The notes under the pieces are model-generated. The model was given only the letters and a program-made list of their open reading frames with translations. It was not told where the DNA came from and did not search any database. 64,000 nt of DNA from VFKU01 sp964620045 (GTDB lineage: Bacteria; Hydrogenedentota; Hydrogenedentia; Hydrogenedentales; GCA-2746185): positions 62,001-126,000 of the forward strand of contig CAZUJL010000012.1 of NCBI GenBank assembly GCA_964620045.1, written 5' to 3'. Shown piece after piece: positions 7,133 through 15,400 of this stretch. How positions within the stretch are numbered: position 1 is the first letter of the stretch; each line of letters opens with the position of its first letter. The position numbers and the translations under genes are program-made.

Positions 7133-9310
7133 ATGCACGTATTGGTGACCGGCGGGGCGGGGTATGTTGGCTGTTGGCTCGTGCCGGAATTGGTGCGCCG
7201 CGGGCACACCGTGCGCGTGTTCGACCGGATGTGTTTCGGCGAGGCGCCGCTCACGAGCCTGAAACTCGGCGCGAAATGCGAAATCGTTTCCGGCGATATC
7301 CGCCGTTTCGAGCAGTACCCCGACGTGCTCAAGGGCATCCAGGGCATCGTGCACCTCGCGGGCCTTGCGAACGATCCGTCGTGCGACCTTCATCCGCACC
7401 TCACCTTCGACGTGAACATCGAAGGCACCCGCAAGCTCGCCGAGCGCGCGGCCGCCGCCGGCATCCGCCGCTTCGTGCTTGCGTCCTCATGCTCGGTGTA
7501 CGGCAAGGGCGTGTTCGACGTGCTCGACGAAGACAGCCCGCTGAATCCGGTATCCGCGTACGCCGAGAGCAAGATCGAAGCGGAGAAAATCGTGTGCGGC
7601 CTGATCGATCAAGGCCTGCAGCCGGTCATTTCGCGCGCCGCAACCGTGTTTGGCTGGTCGCCGCGCATGCGCTTTGACCTCGCGATCAACATCATGACGG
7701 CCACGGCCGTGCGCAAAGGGCAGGTGAACGTCCTCGGCGGCGGCAAGCAATGGCGCCCATTCATTCACGTACAGGATATGGCACGACTGTTCGCGGATTT
7801 CCTCGAATTGCCGGCCGAGAAGGTGGCGGGCCAGGTCTTCAACGTCGGCGACGACCGCATTAACCTGCAAATCCAAAAGCTCGGCGAGATCGTTTCGCAG
7901 AGCATCCCCAATACCAAGCTGTTCCAAACGCAAGACGACGACGATCTCCGCAGCTACCACGTTTCGTTCAAGAAGCTTCACGAAAAGCTCGGGTTCCACT
8001 GCAAATTCGGCGTAGAGGACGGCGTGCGCGAGGTCGAGCGCGAGCTGCGCGCGCATCCGGAAATCGATCCCTTCGCCGAGGAGCACTCGAACGTCCGGCG
8101 CATGAAGCGCCTGCTCGAGTTGCCGCCCGATCAAGGCGGCGAACCCTGGGCGCCGCGTTTCATTCCACTGGCGAAGCCCGTGATTGGCGAAGAAGAAGAG
8201 AATGCCGCGATTGAGGCGATTCGCAGCGGTTGGGTGACCTCCGGCCCCGCGATCCCGGCCTTCGAAAAAGGCATCGCGAATTTTACCGGCGCAAAGGACG
8301 CCGTCTCGGCGCACTCGTGCACCGCGGCGGTTCATCTCTGCCTCGCGCAGATCGGCATCAAGCCGGGCGACGAAGTCATCACCTCGCCGCTCACGTGGCC
8401 GTCGATCGGCAACGTGATCATGAGCATGGGCGCGAAGGTCGTGCTGGCCGACATCGACGGCGGCACGCTGAATGTGACGCCGTCCACGATTGACGCGAAG
8501 ATCACCGACCGCACGCGCGCGATCATCCCGGTGCACATGGCCGGCCAGGCCTGCGAGATTGACGGCATCTATGCGCTCGCGGGTAAGCGCGGCATCGCGG
8601 TGATTGAAGACGCGGCGCACGCCATCGGCACGAAGTACAAAGGCCGCCCGATCGGCAGCCTGGGGCCGTACGCCTGCTTCAGCTTTTATGCAATCAAGAA
8701 CCTGACGACCTTCGAAGGCGGTGCGATCGCGGTGCAGGATGCCGACGTCGCCGCGCGCCTGCGTCGTCTCGCGCACCACGGCATGGCGGCCACGGCGTGG
8801 GATCGCTACAGCCCCACGGCCGTTCCCGCACCGCCCGAAGTGATCGAACCGGGCTATAAATACAGCCTCGGCAATGTGAACGCCGCCGTGGGTCTCGAGC
8901 AGCTTAAGAAGTTGCCGGATTTCCTTGCGCGGCGCCGGCGCCTCGCGCGCCTGTATCTGCGCGCGCTGGCCGACGTGGAGGAAATCCGCCTGCCGACCGT
9001 GCGCGATCACGACGAGCACGCCTGGCACTTGTTCATCGTGCGCTTCCGCCGCGAGAAATTGTCGAAGACGCGCAACGAAATTGCGCATTTGCTGCGCCAG
9101 GAAAATATCGGTGTCGGTTTCCACTTCTACGGCATGCACCTGCACGCCTATTATCGCGACACGCTCGGATTCAAGCCGGAAGACCTGCCGGAGGCGACCG
9201 ACGCGTCGCACGAAGTGCTCTCGCTGCCGTTGTACCCCGGCATGACCGACCAGAATGTGAACGAGGTCGCCGGTGCGCTGAAGAAAGTATTGCGATACGC
9301 CAAAAAGTGA
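7133..9310 (+). CDS. Fusion: NAD-dependent sugar epimerase/dehydratase + DegT-type PLP aminotransferase
   Basis: Two enzymes of nucleotide-sugar metabolism in one chain of 725 residues. Residues 1-320 are an extended SDR epimerase/dehydratase: the NAD motif GGAGYVG (7-13), Ser in LASSCS, and the catalytic pair Tyr143/Lys147 in YAESK. Residues 345-725 are a DegT/DnrJ/EryC1 aminotransferase with the start PLAKPVIGEEE, EDAAHAIG, and the PLP lysine K522 in FYAIKNLTTFEGG. Such enzymes normally act in succession to make amino sugars for surface glycans, so the fusion may channel a keto-sugar; this is inference. GGAG sits eight bases before the ATG, and a TATACT hexamer lies at 7085-7090. No glycan cluster surrounds it. 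Confidence 0.93.
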   Translation: MHVLVTGGAGYVGCWLVPELVRRGHTVRVFDRMCFGEAPLTSLKLGAKCEIVSGDIRRFEQYPDVLKGIQGIVHLAGLANDPSCDLHPHLTFDVNIEGTRKLAERAAAAGIRRFVLASSCSVYGKGVFDVLDEDSPLNPVSAYAESKIEAEKIVCGLIDQGLQPVISRAATVFGWSPRMRFDLAINIMTATAVRKGQVNVLGGGKQWRPFIHVQDMARLFADFLELPAEKVAGQVFNVGDDRINLQIQKLGEIVSQSIPNTKLFQTQDDDDLRSYHVSFKKLHEKLGFHCKFGVEDGVREVERELRAHPEIDPFAEEHSNVRRMKRLLELPPDQGGEPWAPRFIPLAKPVIGEEEENAAIEAIRSGWVTSGPAIPAFEKGIANFTGAKDAVSAHSCTAAVHLCLAQIGIKPGDEVITSPLTWPSIGNVIMSMGAKVVLADIDGGTLNVTPSTIDAKITDRTRAIIPVHMAGQACEIDGIYALAGKRGIAVIEDAAHAIGTKYKGRPIGSLGPYACFSFYAIKNLTTFEGGAIAVQDADVAARLRRLAHHGMAATAWDRYSPTAVPAPPEVIEPGYKYSLGNVNAAVGLEQLKKLPDFLARRRRLARLYLRALADVEEIRLPTVRDHDEHAWHLFIVRFRREKLSKTRNEIAHLLRQENIGVGFHFYGMHLHAYYRDTLGFKPEDLPEATDASHEVLSLPLYPGMTDQNVNEVAGALKKVLRYAKK

Positions 9311-9349
9311 CGACGGAATGATTGTTCCGTTCCGGTCGTTCGTAAAAGT

Positions 9350-9742
9350 ATGAACGCCACGCTCATTTACGACGGCGAGTGCCCGCTGTGTTGCGCCGCG
9401 CGCGACTGGATCGCGCGCAACATGGCGCCCGGCGCCTTCGAGTTTGTCGCCTGCCAGTCCGAGGACCGCGCGCAACGCTTTCCGCAGATCGCCCAGACCC
9501 GTTGCCTCGAAGCGATGCATCTGGTGGATGCAAACGGCCATATTTATGCGGGCGACGCCGCCTTGCCGCAGATTTGTCTCGGGCTTCGTCGTTGGCGCTG
9601 GCTCGCGCGCGTGCTGCAATTGCCGCTGATTTCGCTGGTCTCGCCCGCGGCGTACCGTTTCATCGCGCGGCGGCGGCATACTTTCTCGGTCCTGGTCGCG
9701 CGCAAGGCGGCCGGGTCGTGCCCCGTGGATCACTCCCGATAG
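9350..9742 (+). CDS. DCC-family thiol-disulfide oxidoreductase-like protein (DUF393)
   Basis: A 130-residue protein that opens with the diagnostic DCC motif YDGECPLC (residues 7-14), a thioredoxin-like CxxC, followed by an Arg/Ala-rich helix and CQSEDRAQ. DCC proteins are thought to be redox-active; the partner is unknown. It starts 39 bases after the fusion gene and ends nine bases before the BtuF-like gene, so it belongs to a plus-strand transcription unit running to 11351. Length is normal for the family. Confidence 0.88.
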   Translation: MNATLIYDGECPLCCAARDWIARNMAPGAFEFVACQSEDRAQRFPQIAQTRCLEAMHLVDANGHIYAGDAALPQICLGLRRWRWLARVLQLPLISLVSPAAYRFIARRRHTFSVLVARKAAGSCPVDHSR

Positions 9743-9750
9743 GAAAAGCG

Positions 9751-10683
9751 ATGCGCATCGTTTCCCTGCTGCCCAGCGCCACCGAGATCATCTGCGCGCT
9801 GGGTTTGGGCGACCAACTCGTCGGTGTCACACACGAATGCGACTACCCCGACTTCGTGCGCGATCTGCCGAAGGTGACGCACACGCTCATCCCGACAGAC
9901 GCCGCCAGCGGCGAAATCGATCGACTGGTGCGGCAGCGGCTGAAAGGCCAGCGCGCGTTGTACACCCTGGATTTGCCGACGCTCGAATCGTTGCGTCCCG
10001 ATCTGATCGTAACGCAGGCGCTGTGCGACGTCTGTGCAGTCGCCGAGGACGAAGTGCGCGCGGCTGCGTGTTCACTGCCCGGCGCCCCGCGCGTGATCAA
10101 TCTTGAGCCGGAAACGCTCGGCGAGGTGTTCACTGCGATTCAAGAGGTCGCCGGCGCGACGGGAAAAATCCGCGCGGGGGAGAAAGTCGTCGCTGAGTTT
10201 CAGCAGCGCGTGGATGCCGTCACGAATCGTTCCGCGAACCTCGCGCGCCGTCCCCGCATCGCGCTGTTGGAGTGGCTCGATCCGCCATTTTCGTGCGGGC
10301 ACTGGAGTCCAGAACTCGTGCGGCTCGCCGGCGGCACGGAAATGCTCGGCGTGGAAGGCCAGCGTAGCCGTACGTTGACGTGGGACGAGGTCATCGCGGC
10401 GCAGCCGGAGGTCGTGTTCATCGCCTGCTGCGGGTTCGGCGTCGAGCGCACGATGGACGATGTCGCCGTATTGCCGCGTGTGCCCGGCTGGAACAACGTG
10501 CCCGCGGTGCGCGACGGCCGCGTGTATGTCGTCGATGGGTCCGCGTATTTCAGCCGGCCCGGTCCGCGACTCGTCGACAGCCTCGAAATCCTCGCGCACG
10601 CGTTGCACACCGAGCATCCACTTCCGGAAGGTTTGCCCGCGCCGTTGCGCGTTATCAATCTGCCGGCGGGCCGCTCGCGATGA
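9751..10683 (+). CDS. BtuF-like cobalamin-binding / periplasmic-binding-fold protein without signal peptide
   Basis: 310 residues of the BtuF/FecB-type helical-backbone binding fold. Recognisable pieces are IVSLLPSATEIICALGL at the N-terminus, HECDYP, and PDLIVTQALCDVCAV. The chain begins directly with the fold and has no signal peptide, as in the cytoplasmic subgroup annotated cobalamin-binding protein. The ligand is therefore a family inference. The ATG at 9751 follows AGGA by six bases and lies nine bases after the DCC stop. Its TGA overlaps the ATG of the next gene (ATGA). No ABC permease or ATPase gene is nearby. Confidence 0.85.
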   Translation: MRIVSLLPSATEIICALGLGDQLVGVTHECDYPDFVRDLPKVTHTLIPTDAASGEIDRLVRQRLKGQRALYTLDLPTLESLRPDLIVTQALCDVCAVAEDEVRAAACSLPGAPRVINLEPETLGEVFTAIQEVAGATGKIRAGEKVVAEFQQRVDAVTNRSANLARRPRIALLEWLDPPFSCGHWSPELVRLAGGTEMLGVEGQRSRTLTWDEVIAAQPEVVFIACCGFGVERTMDDVAVLPRVPGWNNVPAVRDGRVYVVDGSAYFSRPGPRLVDSLEILAHALHTEHPLPEGLPAPLRVINLPAGRSR

Positions 10684-11351
10684 CGCGCGTATTGTTGTCC
10701 TGGAGTTCCGGCAAGGACTGCGCCTGGGCGTTGCACGTGTTGCGTCTCTGTCCCGACATCGAGGTCGTAGGCTTGTTGACCACATTCAACGAGGCCGCCG
10801 ATCGCGTCGCCATGCACGCCGTACGCCGGGAACTGGTGGAGGCGCAGGCGAACTCCGTCGGCGCGCCGCTGTGGCCCGTGATGCTGCCGTGGCCCTGCTC
10901 CAACGAGCAGTACGAAGCGATCATGCGCGAGGCCATCGATCGCGCGAAACGCGAAGGCGTGGAGCAGATCGCATTCGGCGATCTGTTTCTTGAGGACGTC
11001 CGCGCCTATCGCGTCCGGATGATGAAGGGCACCGGCATCGAGCCGATTTTCCCCGTCTGGACGACGCACGAAAACACCGGCGAACTCGCGCGCAAAATGC
11101 TACGCAAGGGCATGCGCGCCGTGATTACGTGTGTGGACCCCAAGCAATTGCCCGAAAAATTCGCCGGCCGCGATTTCGATGAGCTGCTACTAGCGGACTT
11201 GCCGCCCGGCGTCGATCCCTGCGGCGAGCGCGGCGAGTTCCACACGTTTTGCTACGACGGCCCGATGTTCCGGCACGAAATACCGATGAGCGTGAGAGAG
11301 ACCATCACGCGCGACGGTTTTGTGTTCACCGATCTCACGCCGGACGCCTAG
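10680..11351 (+). CDS. Dph6/DUF71-type ATP pyrophosphatase (PP-loop) protein
   Basis: 223 residues of the adenine-nucleotide alpha-hydrolase family. The PP-loop reads SSGKDCAWAL at residues 8-17; GDLFLEDVRAYR and the C-terminal GERGEFHTFCYDGP are the conserved segments of the diphthine-ammonia ligase family. In eukaryotes the family amidates diphthine on EF2, which bacteria lack, so the bacterial substrate is unknown. The start overlaps the stop of the BtuF-like gene by four bases, suggesting translational coupling. The end overlaps the convergent gene on the other strand by four bases. Confidence 0.88.
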   Translation: MTRVLLSWSSGKDCAWALHVLRLCPDIEVVGLLTTFNEAADRVAMHAVRRELVEAQANSVGAPLWPVMLPWPCSNEQYEAIMREAIDRAKREGVEQIAFGDLFLEDVRAYRVRMMKGTGIEPIFPVWTTHENTGELARKMLRKGMRAVITCVDPKQLPEKFAGRDFDELLLADLPPGVDPCGERGEFHTFCYDGPMFRHEIPMSVRETITRDGFVFTDLTPDA

Positions 11352-12109
11352 TCCGCCTTCGGCGCTTCCGCGGGTTCATACGGCCTCGTCTGGAGCACCT
11401 CGGCCCGCGTGCGTGCCTTTCGGAATGGTGCAAACGCACTGTCTTTGTATCCCGGCGCCCAGCCAATGAGTAGTTTCACGACGCGGTCCAGCGGCTTGAT
11501 GTGCACTGGCATGAAATCGTGTTTGTCGTCGAGGCGAATGGAGTTCATATAACCAATGATGAATCCAAGCCCAGCGGCCATGTAGTTCAGGATCATGTCG
11601 AACAGGTGAACACCCGTGAGGCTCCCGCCCTGCGTGTGCGTGGCAGAGCCGATCACGAATCCGATCAGCGTACCCGCAAGCATCCGCCACACCGTGCGAA
11701 ACGCGCGGTAAAACCAGAACGACGCCACGTAATGTTCCACTTTCATCGCGAACAGGAAAACGATGAAGCAGGGAAGCATGTAGGCAAAGATAAGACCGAC
11801 ACCGTTCATGGTGTTATTGCCGTCGTGATTTTCGTACCAGGCGCCGATGGCATACGCGATGCCGGTGATGGCCGCCGCGACGGGGTACGTGGCAAATGCA
11901 GCGATGAACGCGAAGAACGCGGCGATGACCATGATCGCGACAAACACAATGCCGCCGCCGCCCATGCCGGCAAGCGCGCCGCCTCCGCCACCACCTCCGC
12001 CGCGACCACCCCGCTCGCGCACCCGTGCGCCCGCCTGATAATCGGGGGAGAAGATATCGTGCCCGGCGGTTTCGCCGAGTACGCCGGCCTCGTAATCGTT
12101 TTTCGCCAT
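11348..12109 (-). CDS. Hypothetical membrane protein (shorter paralogue)
   Basis: A 253-residue membrane protein with an N-terminal hydrophilic segment, a Gly-rich linker (about residues 33-50) and four or five hydrophobic helices. It is clearly paralogous to the gene immediately upstream: both share the order hydrophilic start, Gly linker, GGGGIVF, YP-AA-ITGI, MNGVGL-FA-M-PC, VE-VA, and a late MNSIRLD/LNSMRLD segment. No named family is recognised. It starts nine bases after the upstream stop, so the pair is probably one transcript. The product likely sits in the inner membrane. Confidence 0.78.
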   Translation of the reverse strand: MAKNDYEAGVLGETAGHDIFSPDYQAGARVRERGGRGGGGGGGGALAGMGGGGIVFVAIMVIAAFFAFIAAFATYPVAAAITGIAYAIGAWYENHDGNNTMNGVGLIFAYMLPCFIVFLFAMKVEHYVASFWFYRAFRTVWRMLAGTLIGFVIGSATHTQGGSLTGVHLFDMILNYMAAGLGFIIGYMNSIRLDDKHDFMPVHIKPLDRVVKLLIGWAPGYKDSAFAPFRKARTRAEVLQTRPYEPAEAPKAD

Positions 12110-12118
12110 CTATGTTCC

Positions 12119-13339
12119 TTAGAATTTAAACGGGATCAGCTTTCGCAGGCGGCTGCTTTCCGGTTTAAGGGTCACAGCCACCGGTGTCTGTATCGGCTCC
12201 GGCTTCGGCATTGCCTTCAAGCCATTGTCCAACGCCTGAACGAACATGCGTTCGTCCTGCGGTTTCTGAAATTTCAAATACACCTGCTCGTTTTTCTCGC
12301 CGTCAACGGCAAAATAGAAGTCAATCGTGCGAAAGGGCCCCTGCAACCGGCCCGGCGGCGTGGCCTGAATCAGTCCCCACAACACAAGCACCGCGCCCAG
12401 CACAAGACTCGCCAATCCAAAAAACTGCGGGAAAAATCCAATGAATTCTTCATTCGTGGCTTTTCCGATGATGACGATCAGCACGACGGGCAGCACTACG
12501 CCTACGCCAAGCAATGAACCGCGGTATTCGCGGCCGTAATTAATCTTCTTCACATTGCCCACCGGCACCATATGATCGCCGAACTTGACCATGCCGTTGG
12601 ACACCTGCACCTGCATCGCGCCGCCCCTCAATGCATCCTTCACCTGGAAGAGCGGGGTCTCTCGGATACTCTCATTGACTTTCGGAACCAGCCGGTTTTT
12701 AACCGGCGCCACGATGGCCTCCAGCCAACGAAAGCGAATCGGCTCCATCTCATATTTTCGGTCGAGCCTCATCGAATTCAGGTACATGAGAAAAGGAGAC
12801 GAGGCCGTTGCGACAACGTCAATGGCATACTCAAAGAAGCCCGCATTCGAACCTTCGCGGTGCAGGCCGGTGCAAAGGGTGTGCACAAAAAACGTCCCGA
12901 CGACAACACGCCAGTATTGACGGAACACGCGATACGGCCTGAAGTTTGCAACTTTCTGCTCGACATTAAACGCCAGGACAAAGATGATGTAGCACGGCAC
13001 CATCAGCGCGAAGACGAGGCCGACGCCATTCATCTTCGCTCCGTCGCTATTGATCACACTCGCCGAGATACCGAATAAGATGCCTGTTACACCCGCGGCC
13101 ATCGGGTAGCTCACCAGTGCGACTACGAATGCGCAGAAGGCGATGATGACGGCTACCGCTGCGAAGACGATGCCCCCGCCACCGGCCACCGCGCCTGAAG
13201 CTCCGCCGTCACTCCCATAGGTGCCCTCGCGCACCTGGCGCGCGCGATCGTTTTGTCCCATTTGATACGAATAGGAAAAGGTGTCGACGCCCCACGACTG
13301 ACCGCTGTACCCGGCTTTATATTCGTCGCTAAAAGACAT
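12119..13339 (-). CDS. Hypothetical membrane protein (longer paralogue)
   Basis: A 406-residue membrane protein. Its first 210 residues parallel the downstream gene (Gly-rich linker, four or five helices, MNGVGLVFALMVPC, LNSMRLD). The remaining part adds a soluble stretch, two further helices around VGVVLPVVLIVIIG and FGLASLVLGAVLVLWG, and a basic C-terminus. The start at 13339 is chosen because AAGGGA lies four bases upstream; the preceding in-frame codons are less likely. No enzymatic motif is visible. Confidence 0.78.
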   Translation of the reverse strand: MSFSDEYKAGYSGQSWGVDTFSYSYQMGQNDRARQVREGTYGSDGGASGAVAGGGGIVFAAVAVIIAFCAFVVALVSYPMAAGVTGILFGISASVINSDGAKMNGVGLVFALMVPCYIIFVLAFNVEQKVANFRPYRVFRQYWRVVVGTFFVHTLCTGLHREGSNAGFFEYAIDVVATASSPFLMYLNSMRLDRKYEMEPIRFRWLEAIVAPVKNRLVPKVNESIRETPLFQVKDALRGGAMQVQVSNGMVKFGDHMVPVGNVKKINYGREYRGSLLGVGVVLPVVLIVIIGKATNEEFIGFFPQFFGLASLVLGAVLVLWGLIQATPPGRLQGPFRTIDFYFAVDGEKNEQVYLKFQKPQDERMFVQALDNGLKAMPKPEPIQTPVAVTLKPESSRLRKLIPFKF

Positions 13340-13559
13340 AGTGTCCCTTGCTCCCAATTGCAGTGGGGTTGCGTGAATGTGACGAAAATGACGATTCTTG
13401 CGCAGCCGACATTCATTAGCCTAGAGAGGCTGTGGGATCCGAATCAATACCAGCCCAGTGGGATTACACCCGGATTTCGATGTCTGCGGAGCTAGCGGGG
13501 TAAACTTCGGTCGCCCTCGTGTCGTCCAACGGAGGCCGGTCACCGGCAAAAGGAGCGTT

Positions 13560-14888
13560 ATGCGTTTACGGATTCGATATGCAGCGTTACTTCTGGTGCT
13601 GGCGGTCGCTGTGCCGGCGGTGGCGCTCGAACCGTCGCAGGTGCCGGCGTGGGAGGCAGACCTCGATTTCCTGGTCGCCGAGTTCCCGAAAAAGGAAGGC
13701 GGCTTCACGCCGGACGAGCGTGCTGCATTTGAGTCGCAAATCGCGTCGACACGTTCGAAGCTGGCTTCGCTCGACGAAGAACACATCATCGTCGGCGTGA
13801 TGCAGGCGGTCGCGAACGCGCACAACGGGCACACGGGCGCGAATCCGCCTCGGGGTGATGAACGGTATGGACGTGTGCCGGTCCGCCTCTGGTACTTCGC
13901 CGATGGGTTGTATGTCGTGAAGGCGCGTCCGGAGCTTGCGCGTTTGCTGGGTACGAAGCTGGTGTCGATCGACGGGCACGACACAGCCGAGCTGGTTGAA
14001 CGCATCGGCACGCTCGCCTATGGCAATCGATCGTGGAAACGGTTTGGTGCGGCGATACGCCTGACTGTCCCAGCGCTGCTGTATGGACTCGATCTGGCGC
14101 CCGCGAAGGACCGGGCCGAGTATGTCTTCGCCAAGGCGGATGGATCGACGCTCCGCGAGACGCTGGCGGCCGAGCCGCCGGATCCGACGCGATATTCGCT
14201 CGCGATTTGGGACCTCGCCTGCGCGACGGAGATTGACGATATGAACTGGCGGTATACGTTTTTCGGAATCGCGTTCAGCGCGCCGCTGTATCTGCGCGAT
14301 CCGAACCATGTGCTGTGGTACCAGTACCTGAAAAAAGAAAAGACATTGTACATCCAGTACAACAGCTCCGTATTCGGCGAAGGCGACGATCGAGGCGCGT
14401 TGATCGATGGATTGTTGAAGACCGTTGAAGACAACCACCCCAAAAAGGTCGTGGTGGATCTGCGGCTGAACAGCGGCGGCGACCTGACACAGATGCGCGG
14501 GGCGTTTAACCGGATGCTGCGCGACGAAACATTCAAAACTCCCGGCACCCTATATGTGATCACGGGCCAGGCGACATTCTCGGCGGGCCTGTTCCACGCC
14601 GCGAATCTGAAGAGCCAGGGCGCCGTTGTCGTGGGTGAACTGGCCGGCGACGATCTCGATTTTTGGGCCGAGGGAGGCGCGCCATTCGAATTGCCGAATT
14701 CCAAGGTGCGGATCAACGCATCCACCGGCTTTCACAGCTACTCGAAGATCGAGTATCCGCAATACAAAGAACAGCTTTACCTGAATCTCGACATCGACAC
14801 GCTGGAGCCGGATATCCCGGTCAAGATGACGTTTGACGACTACAAGAACGGCCGCGACCCGGTGTTGGACGCGATCCTGAACCGCTAA
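13560..14888 (+). CDS. Secreted S41-family (C-terminal-processing type) peptidase-like protein
   Basis: 442 residues with a signal peptide (LLLVLAVAVPAVALE) and an S41-like catalytic fold. Visible are VVDLRLNSGGD, the strand-turn before the active site, and the probable nucleophile region TGQATFSAG, with YIQYNS before it. A PDZ domain is not obvious; the part before the catalytic domain holds an AHNGHTGA segment. Family members cleave exported proteins in the periplasm, but catalytic competence is inferred only. AAGGAG stands about six bases before the ATG at 13560. It ends convergent with the DinB-like gene, overlapping by four bases. Confidence 0.82.
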   Translation: MRLRIRYAALLLVLAVAVPAVALEPSQVPAWEADLDFLVAEFPKKEGGFTPDERAAFESQIASTRSKLASLDEEHIIVGVMQAVANAHNGHTGANPPRGDERYGRVPVRLWYFADGLYVVKARPELARLLGTKLVSIDGHDTAELVERIGTLAYGNRSWKRFGAAIRLTVPALLYGLDLAPAKDRAEYVFAKADGSTLRETLAAEPPDPTRYSLAIWDLACATEIDDMNWRYTFFGIAFSAPLYLRDPNHVLWYQYLKKEKTLYIQYNSSVFGEGDDRGALIDGLLKTVEDNHPKKVVVDLRLNSGGDLTQMRGAFNRMLRDETFKTPGTLYVITGQATFSAGLFHAANLKSQGAVVVGELAGDDLDFWAEGGAPFELPNSKVRINASTGFHSYSKIEYPQYKEQLYLNLDIDTLEPDIPVKMTFDDYKNGRDPVLDAILNR

Positions 14889-15400
14889 CTGCGCACGTTC
14901 AGGTTGCGGTCTTTGTAGTAGCCGAGGTCGATGTTCTTGAGCAGCTTCACGTGCAGCGAGATTTGTCCCGTGTGATACGAGAAATGCTCGGTGACGTGGA
15001 GAATCACGCTTACGCCGGTCGTGACTTCGCCCTGCACGGTGCGCGATTCGGTGAGCTTGACGAGATCCGCGCTGCGGAGCACCTGCACGACTTCCTGGAG
15101 TGTGGAATCCAGCCGCTGAATCAACTCGGCGCGGGGGATGGGGCCTGTCTCGTTAAATTCCTTTGCGCGCTCACGCTTGTCGGGCGCGCCGCCGATACCG
15201 CTGATGATCCACTGCCGCATGTTGCCGCAGAGGTGAAGGATTAGGTTGCCAATGCTGGCGAGATTTTCATTCGGACGACGCCAGATTTCGTCGTCGTTGA
15301 GTTCGCCGAGACATTTTACGATACGCGGATAAGACTTGTTCTGCAGCACGTCGATCGCCGCGTCGATGTATTGTTCGCCCAGGATATTTTGTGTGCTCAT
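14885..15400 (-). CDS. DinB-like / DUF1572 protein
   Basis: A 171-residue four-helix-bundle protein of the DinB/DUF1572 type. The helices carry the potential metal-binding histidines in LILHLCGNMRQW and in HVTEHFSYHTGQ, in the expected order. Members are often linked to thiol transfer or stress, but the true activity is unknown here. The gene starts inside the last codons of ligA (four-base overlap), which suggests co-transcription with it. Confidence 0.83.
   Translation of the reverse strand: MSTQNILGEQYIDAAIDVLQNKSYPRIVKCLGELNDDEIWRRPNENLASIGNLILHLCGNMRQWIISGIGGAPDKRERAKEFNETGPIPRAELIQRLDSTLQEVVQVLRSADLVKLTESRTVQGEVTTGVSVILHVTEHFSYHTGQISLHVKLLKNIDLGYYKDRNLNVRS

Noticed and set aside
9311..9349. 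Cobalamin riboswitch for the BtuF-like gene
   Set aside because: The 39-base gap before the DCC gene and the 8-base gap before the BtuF-like gene are far too short for one.
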